From Rhizopus sp. PT2906 (taxonomy: Eukaryota; Mucoromycota; Mucoromycetes; Mucorales; Rhizopodaceae), in the NCBI GenBank assembly GCA_025529335.1, contig JAMYHX010000222.1:1-64000 (forward strand): a DNA stretch of 64,000 nucleotides. The letters run 5' to 3'. The notes below the pieces were generated by a model. That model saw nothing but the letters and a program-made list of their open reading frames with translations. It was not told where the DNA came from and ran no database searches. Made by a program: the position numbers and the translations under genes. Positions 23,368-34,146 of the stretch are shown here, piece by piece (within the stretch, counting starts at the first letter, position 1; every line of letters starts with the position of its first letter).

Positions 23368-23795
23368 TTGTATTCTGAAGAGAATTTCTTTCACAAAGAT
23401 GGCAACATAGGCATTGTGAATGTTTCCGGCGAAGAGGCAGCTGCTTTCGTTGTAAATCCGTTCTTTCGGTTAACCAATTTAACGAACCTGCATAAAATAC
23501 ATCAAAAATATAAAGTAGCTGTCGAAATTGAAGAGCCCAAGGACGCTGACATGAAAGAAACACCAACCAAGAAGGAGAGAATCTAACTTACAACATTTAT
23601 ACAAACGAAAATCGACTGCGATACTTTTTTATTCATGAAAAATTGATGAAACCTATTAAAGCTGCTAAGTTTGCCAATGTTAACCTTGAAATCGCAAGAC
23701 AATGGAAGAGGGCATACAACAATGATCTTAAGCAGAAAGTTTCCCCTCAAAAAGACACATTGTACATCAGAGTGAGCCCCAAGCCAACTAAATGA
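23368..23795 (+). pseudogene. Frameshifted transposase-like N-terminal remnant
   Basis: One frame reads VAVEIEEPKDADMKET and stops at 23584-23586. Another frame then continues with YTNENRLRYFFIHEKLMKPI, KAAKFANVNLEIARQWKRAY, ending at 23795. The helix-turn-helix-like second part resembles the N-terminal DNA-binding region found before Tc1/mariner-type transposase domains in Mucorales. No DDE catalytic part follows. Assigned as a decayed fragment. The family is inferred from pattern only. Confidence 0.45.
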
Positions 23796-24228
23796 GGCTT
23801 TCATGTTATTTTATGTATTATATCATAATAAGTTTGCTTAGCAGTGTTTGCTAATGATGTATACGTTCTTTAAATTAAAAAAGTCCTCACATATTTCTGG
23901 TATGAAAAGAGAAACGCGTTATGTTAACAAAGGTTGTGTAGTTATGGCAATACCTATACGCGAGTGAAGTAATTGCCAAGTACAAATGCAGATCACGTAA
24001 AGATGAAAGTGCTTTTGACATTTCGCATTTGCTCTAAAGCGACGTTTGTCAAACTTTCCAAAAGTTTCCTTTCCTTGATTTCTCCTTTTCCCCTTTCTTT
24101 ATATCTTTGTCGCCCCAATCCCTTTTTGTCTTCCCTTTTCATCTATCTGTCGTCATCTTTTATATTTGTTGTGCTTTTAAACTCTTTATTAATTAATTCT
24201 ATTACATAACTCGTACTTTTTCATATTT

Positions 24229-24476
24229 ATGCTTCCTCCAATTATTGATGATATCAGTCAAAGTATAGGTTCAACGCCTATGATAAGGCTTACTACTCAG
24301 AATAAAGGTATTATTGCTATTATTATTGTATTCATTCTATTACTTACTCCTTTATAGTCAATATTTTAGCAAAACTTGAGTTTACTAACCCCACCGGAAG
24401 TGTCAAAGATACCATTGAGAAGACCTCCAATTCATATAGTCATTTCCAAAGGTTGATTTTCCATAGCATTTCTTGA
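24229..24476 (+). pseudogene. Truncated cysteine-synthase (PLP family) fragment
   Basis: Exons 24229-24307 and 24358-24476 with a 50-nt GT-AG intron joined in phase 1. The protein starts MLPPIIDDISQSIGSTPMIR and continues VNILAKLEFTNPTGSVKDTI. This is the N-terminal segment of cysteine synthase/cystathionine beta-synthase enzymes, including the Lys of the SVKD motif that binds PLP. The frame then ends within about 20 residues of non-family sequence, so more than 250 residues of the enzyme are missing. It has its own ATG and an intact intron, so it looks like a broken genomic duplicate, not a retrocopy. Confidence 0.6.
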
Positions 24477-24592
24477 CAAATATGAAAATACAACCATATA
24501 AGGAAGCAGCATAACATTAGCTGTAACTCGAGTTTTTAAAAAGTGATATAGTAGAAATAGATCTTTATTTGTCATTGTAGCGTAAGCGGTAT

Positions 24593-25661
24593 TTACAATT
24601 CACCACAATCCGCAATGGTAATTTTTTTGGTAGGTCTACCACTTTGTGAGCCATAACTTTCAAACTTCTTTACGACATCCATTCTATAAAGAGTCAGCAT
24701 TGCTGATATTTTATGTATCATCTCAGGCTTACCCTTCAACAATATGTGCACGAGAAGGTTAATACTACGGGCACTTCCTTGAGACACTACATGTGGCGTT
24801 ACTTTACAGCTTGACATTACAAAATTCGTTATCTGACCTAAGACCATCCAATGAGATATTCTTTAATAATTACACTTGAATGATTTTGGTTCTTTGTTGA
24901 TCAAACTGACAACAAAAAAAAATACAGCAATGACCACATTTCTTTTTTATCTCTTTCTTTCTTCTTCAAACAACCCGGCTACATTGATAATCGATTCTTT
25001 GATCCAACGCTTGTCATAATCATCATTAAACTTCAACTTTGATTAGAGCCAAACTCATAGTAATCTCCAGCTGTTTTTAAAGTGTCGTTATCATAAAGAT
25101 CGATATATTTTTGTGTTTCATCTTCTAAAACAGGAAGTTGGACAGAATTGAAAGTTCTTTATTAGTCTCTTCCGCAGAAAAATAATTGGCCCAGAGGGGA
25201 TCCGCCAAGTCAGGAATAAAAGACAAACAGGTTCGTTCATAATGACTGTCATTGATTGCTTTCATAATAACGTCTTCTACAAGTCTCCCACTTTTCAATC
25301 TCCACTTCTCCTCAACAGGTAAATTCTTTAAATAGCTAATTGCACTCTCTTTATCGTCAGCGCTGATAAGGTTGTTATGACCAGATTTTGTACATTTTTT
25401 TGTTGATCCTGTAGTAGTAGTAGTAGTAGTAGTTGATGATGATGGAGAAGGCGTCTTTCTTTTGGCTTTTAATTCGTTGGCAATCAAAGTTTGCCAGTTA
25501 TTAGTATCACCGGAATTATTTTTTAAAAGAAAGTTTAGATTTGAAGCTACTTGTCTATACCGGCGTTTCCATTTCCTTTCGAACATGTTCAAATGCGTGC
25601 CATCATAACTGTTGATTATTGTTTCCTTCTCCGCCTCTACGAACGCATCCAAATCTAACAT
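24593..25661 (-). pseudogene. Decayed member of a dispersed Mucorales gene family
   Basis: From ATG at 25659-25661 a frame encodes MLDLDAFVEAEKETIINSYD, MFERKWKRRYRQVASNLNF, a Ser/Thr repeat from (GTA)n at 25411-25433, LPVEEKWRLKSGRLVEDVIM and LADPLWANYFSAEETN, then stops at 25125. The sequence resumes one frame over (LPVLEDETQKYIDLYDN) to a stop at 25033-25035, showing a frameshift. A further frame, 24593-24847, may be its 3' part. The KLKSGRxVEDV segment recalls multicopy hypothetical proteins spread through Mucorales genomes. That link is from memory and needs a search. Confidence 0.5.
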
Positions 25662-26157
25662 TAGACTAATACTACAGGCACTACCTCTATCTATTACCTA
25701 TGATGTCGCCCAACAAAGCTTTCCAATGTGTAGCGTCAAGCTATACATGGGTTTATGAAGTTGCTATCTTGGATTGTTTATTTTCAAGAAGAAGAAAGAG
25801 ATAAAAAAAAGAAATGTTATTATTTATTTATTTATTCTAATTTTATGTTGTCAGTTGCATTCAAAGGAGATCATTGCAGCATTAGTCTCACTTCCCCTTT
25901 TGTACTTCATCGTTACACTGACTTTAAATATACTCGAAGCATTGGCTCATAGAATACAAAAGTAAAAAATTATACAAATTTGTACATGATTTTTGTAGCA
26001 TTAATTGCTCAAAGATATTATTTTGCATGAGTTGATAAATCAATTCATCTGAAACTGTCAAGCAGATAATAGCAATGCGTAGTGTATATCCTGTCTAAAC
26101 TGTTTCTTTTTCTTTCTTTCTTTTTTATACACGAACTTACACATATACTTATACATA
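25662..26157. other. Spacer upstream of homeobox gene
   Basis: No supported gene. Short frames at 25755-25965 have no recognisable features. A pyrimidine-rich leader precedes the ATG at 26158. Confidence 0.5.
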
Positions 26158-27037
26158 ATGAAGAAAGCTACTCTAAAAAAGAATAATGGCCAGGCAGAGA
26201 CAATACTTGAAAATGGTTCAGACGAAAGAAGAAGGATTGAATCAGATACTGCTGTTGTAGACGAAAGCTACGCAAGGGAAAGCAGTGACGAAAATGGTGA
26301 TGATGATGACGACGATAATGAAGCCGAGGATGGCCTCATTCCGCCTATTCGTAGTAGAAAGCGATTTACAATTGAACAATCACGTATTTTGGAAGATGCA
26401 TACAAGGAACACGGCCATCCTTCACGAGATTTTAAAGAAAAGATAGCCAAGAAGTTTAGCACGTCACCTAGACGTATCCAGATATGGTTCCAAAACCGAA
26501 GAGCAAAGGATAAAAGAGACAAAAAGTCTGGTGATCCTAATCCACAGATACCACATTCGTCATGTCATCTCAAAAGTACTTTAACCCAGTCAGAATCACC
26601 TATAAGAGATTCAATGGGATATGATGAATCAAAAATGGAGAATGAGCGTGAGCAGACTGATACAAGTGGTGAATATGAAGGTTTCCATCAGTCTAGTTTA
26701 AGCGGTATGTTTTTTACTTTGCATGAAAATAATATTTATCTCTTGTATAATAGGCCCATCAATCCCCTTTCAAGAACTACCCAATTCATATTATAATAAT
26801 ACCTTACCCTATATTGTTCCTTATTCTTATAATAGTTATTCATCAAACAATGGTGGTAATTGTCCCAAGCAGAATCTATATTCACTCTTTTACCCTAATC
26901 CAACTGACCTATCCGGCTGTCCTTCCGATCTATTGTCTCATGAGGCTAATGAGACAGACGACACTCGGTATGTCAACCCAAATAATACAATTCATGCAAA
27001 ACAACAAAATAGTGATAGTAAGTCATCAAAAGACTAA
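26158..27037 (+). CDS. Homeodomain transcription factor
   Basis: 276-aa nuclear DNA-binding protein. Exons 26158-26704 and 26754-27037, phase 1 junction. An acidic N-terminus (DENGDDDDDDNEAEDG) precedes a homeodomain at about residues 62-121: RSRKRFTIEQSRILEDAY, then helix 3 RRIQIWFQNRRAKDKR with the invariant WF-N-R residues. The C-terminus is Ser/Asn/Tyr-rich without known domains. It is a typical 60-residue homeodomain, not a TALE type. Similar fungal proteins (Yox1/Phx1-like) regulate cell-cycle or stationary-phase genes. The specific orthologue cannot be told. Confidence 0.9.
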
Positions 27038-27230
27038 GCATCACCAGCATCATCATAATCATTATTATTTGTTCTAGACAATACGATTGGAACTGGTCCA
27101 AGGAACTAGTCATTAAAATGTTTTTTATCTGTTTCTGTGTGCCTTTGTGTCAGTGTGACTCATTTTAATTGATTAATCCCTTTTTTTTTTTGGCTTATTT
27201 TTTTTTTTTTTTTTTAATTCACGCAGCTCA

Positions 27231-29537
27231 ATGACCACTTTACTTATTGACAACTACGACAGCTTTACTTATAACGTCTATCAATACCTGAGCTGCCAGG
27301 GAGCCAATGTCGTTGTCCATCGAAATGACAAGATCACTATTTCAGAAATAGAACAGCTTGCACCCCGCAATATCGTTATTTCACCTGGTCCTGGTCACCC
27401 ATCAACCGATGCCGGTATTTCTCGAGATGTCATCAAGACATTTGCTGGTAGGATTCCCATATTGGGTATTTGTATGGGCCAACAGTGCATGTATGAAGTG
27501 TATGGAGGCACTGTATCTTATGCAGGTGATATCGTTCATGGCAAAGCATCTAGAATTAAGCACGACAACCGAGGTATCTTCAGGGGCGTTCCTCAAAACA
27601 ACATGGTCACTCGATACCATTCACTTGCTGGTATGCCTTCCACATTACCTGATACTTTAGAAGTGACAGCTACGACGGATGATGGAATCATTATGGGTAT
27701 TCGACACAAGGAATATACAGTAGAAGGTGTTCAGTTCCATCCGGAGAGTATCCTCTGTGAGCACGGACATACGATGATCAACAACTTTTTGAATTTGCGT
27801 GGTGGAACTTGGGAAGAAAATCCAGGCGCTGGCGTCTTGTCAAACAAGTTGCGTGCCCAACCCAAGCCGAGCAGCAATGAATCTCAACTAGATCTCTCTG
27901 AGCAACAACAACAGCAATTGACCGCAGCTGCTCCCTCTATATTGACCCGTATCTATTCTCAACGTCTCAAAGATGTTCAAGCTGCTAAAGAAATTCCTGG
28001 ACAGACGCCTGAGGACCTCGAAAAACTCTTGCAACTTCACACCGCCCCTCCTCTTCAAGACGTCGTTGCTCGCCTACGTCAAAGTAAACCTGCCCTCATG
28101 GCTGAAGTCAAGCGTGCGTCTCCTTCCAAGGGCAATATTGACATGAAGGCCAATGCAGCTGAACAAGCCCTTCAGTACGCTTTGGCAGGAGCCAGTGTTG
28201 TCTCTGTTCTTACTGAACCCAAATGGTTCCGTGGTACGCTTCAAGATATGCGTCAAGTAAGAGAAGCTGTGGGCCACTTGCCCAATAGACCCTGTATCTT
28301 GCGAAAGGATTTTATTGTTGACCGTTATCAGATTCTCGAGGGCCGTCTTTATGGTGCCGATACCATCTTGTTAATTGTTGCCATGCTGAACGATGAACAA
28401 CTGCACGATCTATACAGTTATGCAAAATCATTGGGTATGGAGCCTCTTGTTGAAGTCAATAATGCTGAAGAAATGGCTCGAGCCAACGCACTGGGCGCAC
28501 GTTTAATCGGTGTCAATAACCGAAACTTGCATAGCTTTGATGTTGACATGGAAACGACCAGTCGTTTGGCAGAGATGGTGCCTGAGGGAACTATCCTGTG
28601 TGCTCTTTCTGGTATTACAGGTCGAGCAGATGTTGAAATGTATGTCAAGCAAGGTGTGCACGGTGTCTTGGTTGGTGAAGCACTCATGCGAGCTTGGAAC
28701 CTCAAGGAATTCGTTTCGGATCTGCTTGGTCTCGAAAAGAAGGATCCTGTGCCTGTTTCAAAGGAACAAAAGACGTCGTTGGTCAAGGTCTGCGGTATCT
28801 CTAGTGTGGAAGCAGCCGTAGAAGCAGCCAATGCCGGTGCTGATTTGATTGGTTTGATATTTGCAGAAAAATCAAAGCGAAAAGTAAGCTTGGAGAAGGC
28901 TCAAGAGATTGTATCTGCTGTACGCGCTTTGGGCATTCAGTCCAGCAAAACATTACCAGACAATGCTCATCCCAACGACTGGTTCTTGACTCATCGTTAC
29001 CTATTAGAAAAGCGACGAAAGCCTTTGGTGGTTGGTGTCTTTGTGAATCAATCTGTTGAATACATGACTGAAGTTGCTACAACCGTCGGACTTGACCTTA
29101 TTCAGCTGCATGGAACAGAATCACTCGAACTCGCTCATTATTTGCCAGTGCCTGTGATCAGGGCATGTCATATAGACAATGCCACTTTCCATGAATCTCA
29201 GATACCACACTTGACACAACCTGGCTACCACCACTATGTCCTGCTGGATGCCAAGGTACCCAACTTACCCTCTGATCAGCAAGGTGGACGTGGTGTCAAG
29301 TTTGATTGGTCTATTGCAAACAAGATCGTGAACCACAAGAGATTCGAATTCCTTGACAACAAAGACTTCCCAATCATTCTCGCTGGTGGATTAGATCCTA
29401 CCAACGTAGCTGCTGCCATTCAACAAGTGAAGCCTTGGATGGTGGATGTGTCTAGTGGTGTAGAAACAGATGGCACAAAAGATTTAAACAAGATTCGATC
29501 TTTTATTGAAATTGTTCAATCTACAAAATATACATAA
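27231..29537 (+). CDS. trp1: Trifunctional tryptophan biosynthesis protein TRP1 (trpG-trpC-trpF)
   Basis: Single-exon 768-aa enzyme with three activities. Residues 1 to about 200 form the glutamine amidotransferase of anthranilate synthase (LLIDNYDSFTYNVYQYL, nucleophile Cys81 in GICMGQQC, HPES). About 235-500 is indole-3-glycerol-phosphate synthase (EVKRASPSKGNI, RKDFIVDRYQI, VLVGEALMRA). About 515-768 is phosphoribosylanthranilate isomerase (VKVCGISSVEAA, VVGVFVNQS, LAGGLDPTNV, MVDVSSGVE). The G-C-F fusion order is the usual fungal one. Poly-T tracts fill the 5' leader at 27180-27215. The glutaredoxin gene converges with 1 nt between stop codons (TRP1 ends 29537, glutaredoxin ends 29539). 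Confidence 0.97.
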   Translation: MTTLLIDNYDSFTYNVYQYLSCQGANVVVHRNDKITISEIEQLAPRNIVISPGPGHPSTDAGISRDVIKTFAGRIPILGICMGQQCMYEVYGGTVSYAGDIVHGKASRIKHDNRGIFRGVPQNNMVTRYHSLAGMPSTLPDTLEVTATTDDGIIMGIRHKEYTVEGVQFHPESILCEHGHTMINNFLNLRGGTWEENPGAGVLSNKLRAQPKPSSNESQLDLSEQQQQQLTAAAPSILTRIYSQRLKDVQAAKEIPGQTPEDLEKLLQLHTAPPLQDVVARLRQSKPALMAEVKRASPSKGNIDMKANAAEQALQYALAGASVVSVLTEPKWFRGTLQDMRQVREAVGHLPNRPCILRKDFIVDRYQILEGRLYGADTILLIVAMLNDEQLHDLYSYAKSLGMEPLVEVNNAEEMARANALGARLIGVNNRNLHSFDVDMETTSRLAEMVPEGTILCALSGITGRADVEMYVKQGVHGVLVGEALMRAWNLKEFVSDLLGLEKKDPVPVSKEQKTSLVKVCGISSVEAAVEAANAGADLIGLIFAEKSKRKVSLEKAQEIVSAVRALGIQSSKTLPDNAHPNDWFLTHRYLLEKRRKPLVVGVFVNQSVEYMTEVATTVGLDLIQLHGTESLELAHYLPVPVIRACHIDNATFHESQIPHLTQPGYHHYVLLDAKVPNLPSDQQGGRGVKFDWSIANKIVNHKRFEFLDNKDFPIILAGGLDPTNVAAAIQQVKPWMVDVSSGVETDGTKDLNKIRSFIEIVQSTKYT

Positions 29538-29538
29538 T

Positions 29539-30153
29539 CTAATTCTTTTCATTTTCCTGTACTTCAGGAGGAACGATCTTTTCCTTTACTAATAAATCCT
29601 CGAGATCACCTGATTGATGCATATTTAATAAGATATCGCAGCCACCGATAAATTCACCCTTGATGTAAATTTGAGGAATCGTGGGCCATTCAGAGTATTC
29701 TTTGATAGATTCTCTTAATTCAGGATCTTCCAATACATTGAATGCATTGACTTTGTTAAAATCAACACCTTGAACTTGTAAAATTTGAACAGCAGCACGA
29801 CTGAATCCACACTAGTAGGGGGGGGCATGAATATTAGTTTTTTTTTTAAAATGTATTTGTTTTGTATAATTACCATGGGAGCATCAGGAGTACCCTTCAT
29901 AAACAAGACAACATCCTTGGATTTGACATCCTAGTAGAGTGTAAGTAATTATCATGCTTTTTTTTATTCAATCTTTGTACCTTGTCTAAGCGAGACTTCA
30001 TTTCCGTTGAGATCCAACGAGCAAATAAAGAAGTACTACGAAGGCTAGTGTTCAAGTTGGGTCGGAAAAAGGTAGACTTTAAAGGGGATAAGTATTTGTA
30101 TATGTTGTTTATATGTTGCTTACAGTCTTGACAGCAGAACGAATGAAGCTCAT
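29539..30153 (-). CDS. grx5: Monothiol glutaredoxin, mitochondrial (GRX5)
   Basis: Carrier of Fe-S clusters from the mitochondrial ISC scaffold to target proteins. 151 aa. Exons in transcription order 30124-30153, 29981-30076, 29874-29930, 29539-29811. N-terminal residues 1-40 are basic, Ser/Thr/Arg-rich and lack acids (MSFIRSAVKT, RSTSLFARW), as in a mitochondrial presequence. The active site CGFS lies right at the third intron junction (KGTPDAPM then CGFSRAAVQIL). Later glutathione-binding parts are WPTIPQIYIKGEFIGGCDIL. Its 3' end almost abuts the convergent TRP1 gene. Confidence 0.95.
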
Positions 30154-30275
30154 GGTTTAATACAAGTAAGAAAAAAAAAAAAAGAAAAGAAAAGAAAAGA
30201 TTATAAATGGTTAAAATAGCATAAAGTCACAAAGTGTGCGTGAGAGAGCGTGCGCGCAGTAATAAATTTAATGCT

Positions 30276-31267
30276 TTAAGATGGATACCAGGACATTGTT
30301 GTTGTGGTAGATGATGACTCTTGGGGATAAGGTGCTTCCTTTTTCTGTTCTTCAGTAAAAGCTTCAAATGATTCATGTGACTGAGGAAGTGTGTTTGAAT
30401 AATCAACAGGTTGAGCGGGTGAAGAGGCAGTACTTTCTGTTGTAGTTGGAAGACTTGCTGCATAAGCGTTTAATGCTTCTGTATATTCTTTGTATTCCTT
30501 TTTGAAAATATCTTGGTATTTCTATTATAGAATACATAAGATTGTCTCTCTCTCTCTCTTTTTTCTTCTTTAAAGCATTACCTTCTTTTCATCTGCTGAC
30601 AAGTTCTTCCACCTTTGTCCCAAAATCCTTGTTATTTCACCAAGATTATCTGTTTGACATTCATCCTTCACTTTATCCCTTTCCATACGACAATAAATAA
30701 AAAAGACATTTCCTGGGCCTCTGGGCGCATTCGGATCTCTCTTTGGTTTCTGCTCTTGGTCTTGCTTAGAACGGGTATTGTTGCTGCCTTTACTATATTT
30801 CTGTATCATTTTTTCCTTAATAAGCTTATATTCATTATGTAGTGATACTATGTATGTCTTACTACTTCTGAATCATCTTCCATCTCTGATAGCAAATCAA
30901 GTGGTTCATCGTTGTCATCGACAATGTGATTTCCTGATTTTTCTATACGATCAAGTAGAAACCTATAGTAAAAAACATATCAGTATGAAGCCATTTCTTT
31001 AATTATTTCCAAATTACACTCTTTCCAATTTCAAATGTCGAATACTCTTACGGGCTTTGTATAATCTTACGTTGAGTAAGTCATTTTCCTAGAGATGAAA
31101 TGAATAATTGTATAGTGAATAATAACAATAGCCCTACTTTTTCTACTTCACGTATACGCTTCTTAAGGTCAATAAGCTTAGTTTTATATTTAAGGTCTAA
31201 ACATATACACTTTTTATTAGTCATGGCAGCTTTTTTTTTTCATTTATATGAAATTACCTTCTGCCAT
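30276..31267 (-). CDS. HMG-box protein, NHP10-like
   Basis: 234-aa nuclear HMG-box protein. Exons in transcription order 31258-31267, 31138-31196, 31018-31088, 30863-30962, 30582-30800, 30276-30521. N-terminal residues 1-45 form a coiled coil (LIDLKKRIREVEKENDLL then RKSIRHLKLERVFLLDRIE). An acidic segment (DMEDDSEV) comes next, and the HMG box spans about residues 95-165: KRDPNAPRGPGNVFFIYCR, ITRILGQRWKNLSADEKKKY. The C-terminus is Ser/Thr/Pro-rich. Coiled coil followed by one HMG box is the layout of Nhp10, an INO80-complex subunit, but other single-box proteins are possible. Six exons with consistent phases. Confidence 0.82.
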
Positions 31268-31998
31268 GCTTATTGTTGATAAACAAACGAAGAGAAGAAA
31301 AGAAAAAAAATGGGAAATTTTGATGGTTGAGCGAACACAAGTAAGCTTAACTCAGTTTCTTATGTGATTAATAACTACAAGCAGCTTGATGTAAGGAACA
31401 GCAATATGGTACTCTTTAATAGCTACTATCATAAAAACATAGGAGACAATAAGTTGACATAAAATGTGCTTCTTGACATAAATAACCTTGACAAAAGGCT
31501 ATTATTTAAAGAAGCTCACCAAGTAACACTGTGCAAAAGAAAAAAGAGACTAAAAATGGCAATCTTGATCTGGATCACATGAGTGCATCGACTGTATAGA
31601 AGAAATACGAAAACATTCTAAGCAGCTAACCACTATCTTTAGAGCATGGAAACCACCAAAGGGAAGACTGAATGCATATATCCTCATCTTCAAATCTTTG
31701 CGTATGGAATTTTATCTCAAAGTTTACATACCAAATCAATCAAGGTAAACAAGAATGTTTTTATCAATGCAATCTTATGCACTATTCAGGATCTCTTGGT
31801 AGATCATAAAAATAGGCTTTTGACAATGTATTAAAATAAATTTTCCCCAGAAGAGAGGAGAGATCAAACGCTACTGAATGAACAATGTTATATATAAAAA
31901 AGTAACATACTATAGCAGGATGTTGCTTACACTTTATTTAAAATACAGTTTTTGTCATAAGGGTGGAATGGATGCAAACATCCATTTTATAATGACTC
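31268..31998. other. Spacer between HMG and RhoGEF genes
   Basis: No coding frame of substance on the minus strand. In particular nothing resembling a CNH (citron homology) domain follows the RhoGEF stop. It serves as the 5' region of the HMG gene. Confidence 0.6.
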
Positions 31999-34146
31999 TT
32001 ACTGTTGCTGTAGTTGCTTGATTTTATCCAACCATAACTTTCTAACGGAATCAGTTGAAGTGAATAAAGTAATGGGTTGATCATTTGTACATATATTTTT
32101 AAATGTAATTGGAAATAGACAAGATGGTTCATATACAGTGGGTATATCCGCATTTAAATGCTTAATATGGATTGGCTAATTTGGGAGTGATTAGAATAGT
32201 AACCGCTTCTTTATCTTTATACCTTTTGATACAGTTTATAATATTCCATTTGTTGACTGAATTTAATTTTACAGACAATGAATGCATGATCAAACAGAAA
32301 TAATTGCAAATAAGTGTTGCTTTTACTTCTTTTCATCTTGCCTCTCATCACAAGTTGACGTTTGGGGTTTAATAGATCCAAATCCTTTAAAATGAAGGTC
32401 ATATCAGATGATTTGTCTTTCTTACACCTTGTACACACACTTACCACCCCTTTACACGGTAATATCTTGCTCGATAATTGCTGTAAATGAAATGCATTAT
32501 CAGATAATCCAACCTGATAATTTAGTTGAACAAGGAATTGGGTGATCATGTCCATAGCAATCGGGATATCAATATAATCTTGATGATCTTTAGGCGTTAC
32601 TTCATGTATTGAATTCAACAATAAATTGTATCTGCCCAATCTGGCCGTTGGTTTTGTCAAATAGCCATTCAGTTCCAATCTGCGTGACTCGGGTCTTCTT
32701 TCGACCCTGTCAGCAAACTCTTGAAACTTTGGATTAATCTTTTTCTCCAACTCAAACCTGTGCTTGCCAATGATTTGATGCGCTCCGTATCGAACGAATG
32801 GTTCAAATTGCTTGACATGTGCTATCATGATATCTCCAATACATGGTATAACTGAGTGTTTATCTTGTCGTATTGTAAGTGCTTTTGAAAGAGATGAGCT
32901 GATTTGTTCTATCTCGGCTAAGTTCCAAAACACGTCTATAATAAATTGCTGTCTTCTTTCAGCAGGCATAACGTCAGTTGTCATGATAGGCTGGATCCAA
33001 TGTTCCTTCACGTATTGTAGATCATTATTAAAGTCTTGCTCTGTATAAACCAACTCATATATACACTCCTGTCTCTTCTTTTCCCTATCATTTGTTTCCA
33101 TGACGATATCTAAAGGAACAGAGTATCTCCACAGTGCTCTGTCGTTCAATTGCTCCTGATCGCTATTTCTCAGCATGTTCTTTCTCTGTTTCATCCTAGG
33201 ACAGCTAATACTGTAGCACGGGGTTTTTCTTGTGCATGTTGGTGAATAGCAGTCAGTTAGTACAGTAAATACGCCATTCGTCACTGTTGTGCCTATATGA
33301 TCTTGCAGTGAGTTCCCTCCTTTATTTCCTCTCCTTTATCAGAGCACAATAGACGGAATATAATTTACCATCGTTATTAAATTGATAGTATTCATTGTCT
33401 AAATCCTTCAGTTTGTAATCATATGTAATGTGATGAAACAAGTTTTGCTGCCCCAACGCACGTCCCACCAACAAGCCCAAATTTCTATCCTGAACCTTGA
33501 GAATAGTCACAAGACAATCGACCATTTCTGATCCAGTAAAGATATCATGATACTCAATACCGTCCTTGATAGCAACGGATGTGAGTGAAATGGTTTGCAT
33601 AAACTCTCTGGCTACATGTGACAAAAGCGCAGTATAGACCATGGATTTGGGATGGATGCTGGGTTGCCTTTTTTGATTTAATCGGGAAAATACCTGTTGG
33701 ATGACTGTCGATTGCTTCTTTTTGGTATTTTTGGCGTTGTTGTTGATGGTTTCAGATTTACTAGGTTTTAAAAAATCTAATAAAGAAAAAAAAAAGTTGA
33801 AGGGGAAAGGGGAAAAGTCTTGTCTGATTCTAGGAGACTTACCTACAAGTTTATGCGCAGTGGATTGTCTATGTGTTTCCTTTATGGGCAAGGCTGATAA
33901 TAATGATGGATTAGAGACGCATCTTCGTCTTTGACGTAACAGTTTCTCTTGAAGGTTGCTTTGCTGTACATGATCATCTTGACTAGACCTTCTTTTTGTT
34001 TGTTGATAGGCTTGTAGACTTTGACGTCTGACGGGTAAATTTTGTTTTAGGTAGCAATTTTCAATATCTGGTGTCAGTATGTTTCTTCTATAAGCACCTT
34101 GAAATTGATATGGGCTTCCTTCTTCAATGATCACGGCTTGGTCCAT
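31999..34146 (-). CDS. DEP-DH-PH RhoGEF (Rom1/Rom2-like, no CNH domain)
   Basis: Guanine nucleotide exchange factor for a Rho GTPase, 652 aa. Exons in transcription order 33843-34146, 33369-33776, 32223-33292, 31999-32175. After a basic N-terminus comes a DEP domain (about residues 145-235: HVAREFMQTISL, YHDIFTGSEMVDCLVTILKV). The linker has the fungal Rom-type Cys signature NGVFTVLTDCYSPTCTR plus CYSISCPRMKQ. A DH domain follows (IYELVYTEQDFNNDLQYVKE, PIARLGRY-like TKPTARLGRYNLLL), then a PH domain ending DSVRKLWLDKIKQLQQQ at the stop. Rom2-type proteins normally continue into a C-terminal CNH domain, which is absent. The 66-nt intron 33777-33842 is in frame without a stop, so retention would add 22 residues. 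Confidence 0.87.
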
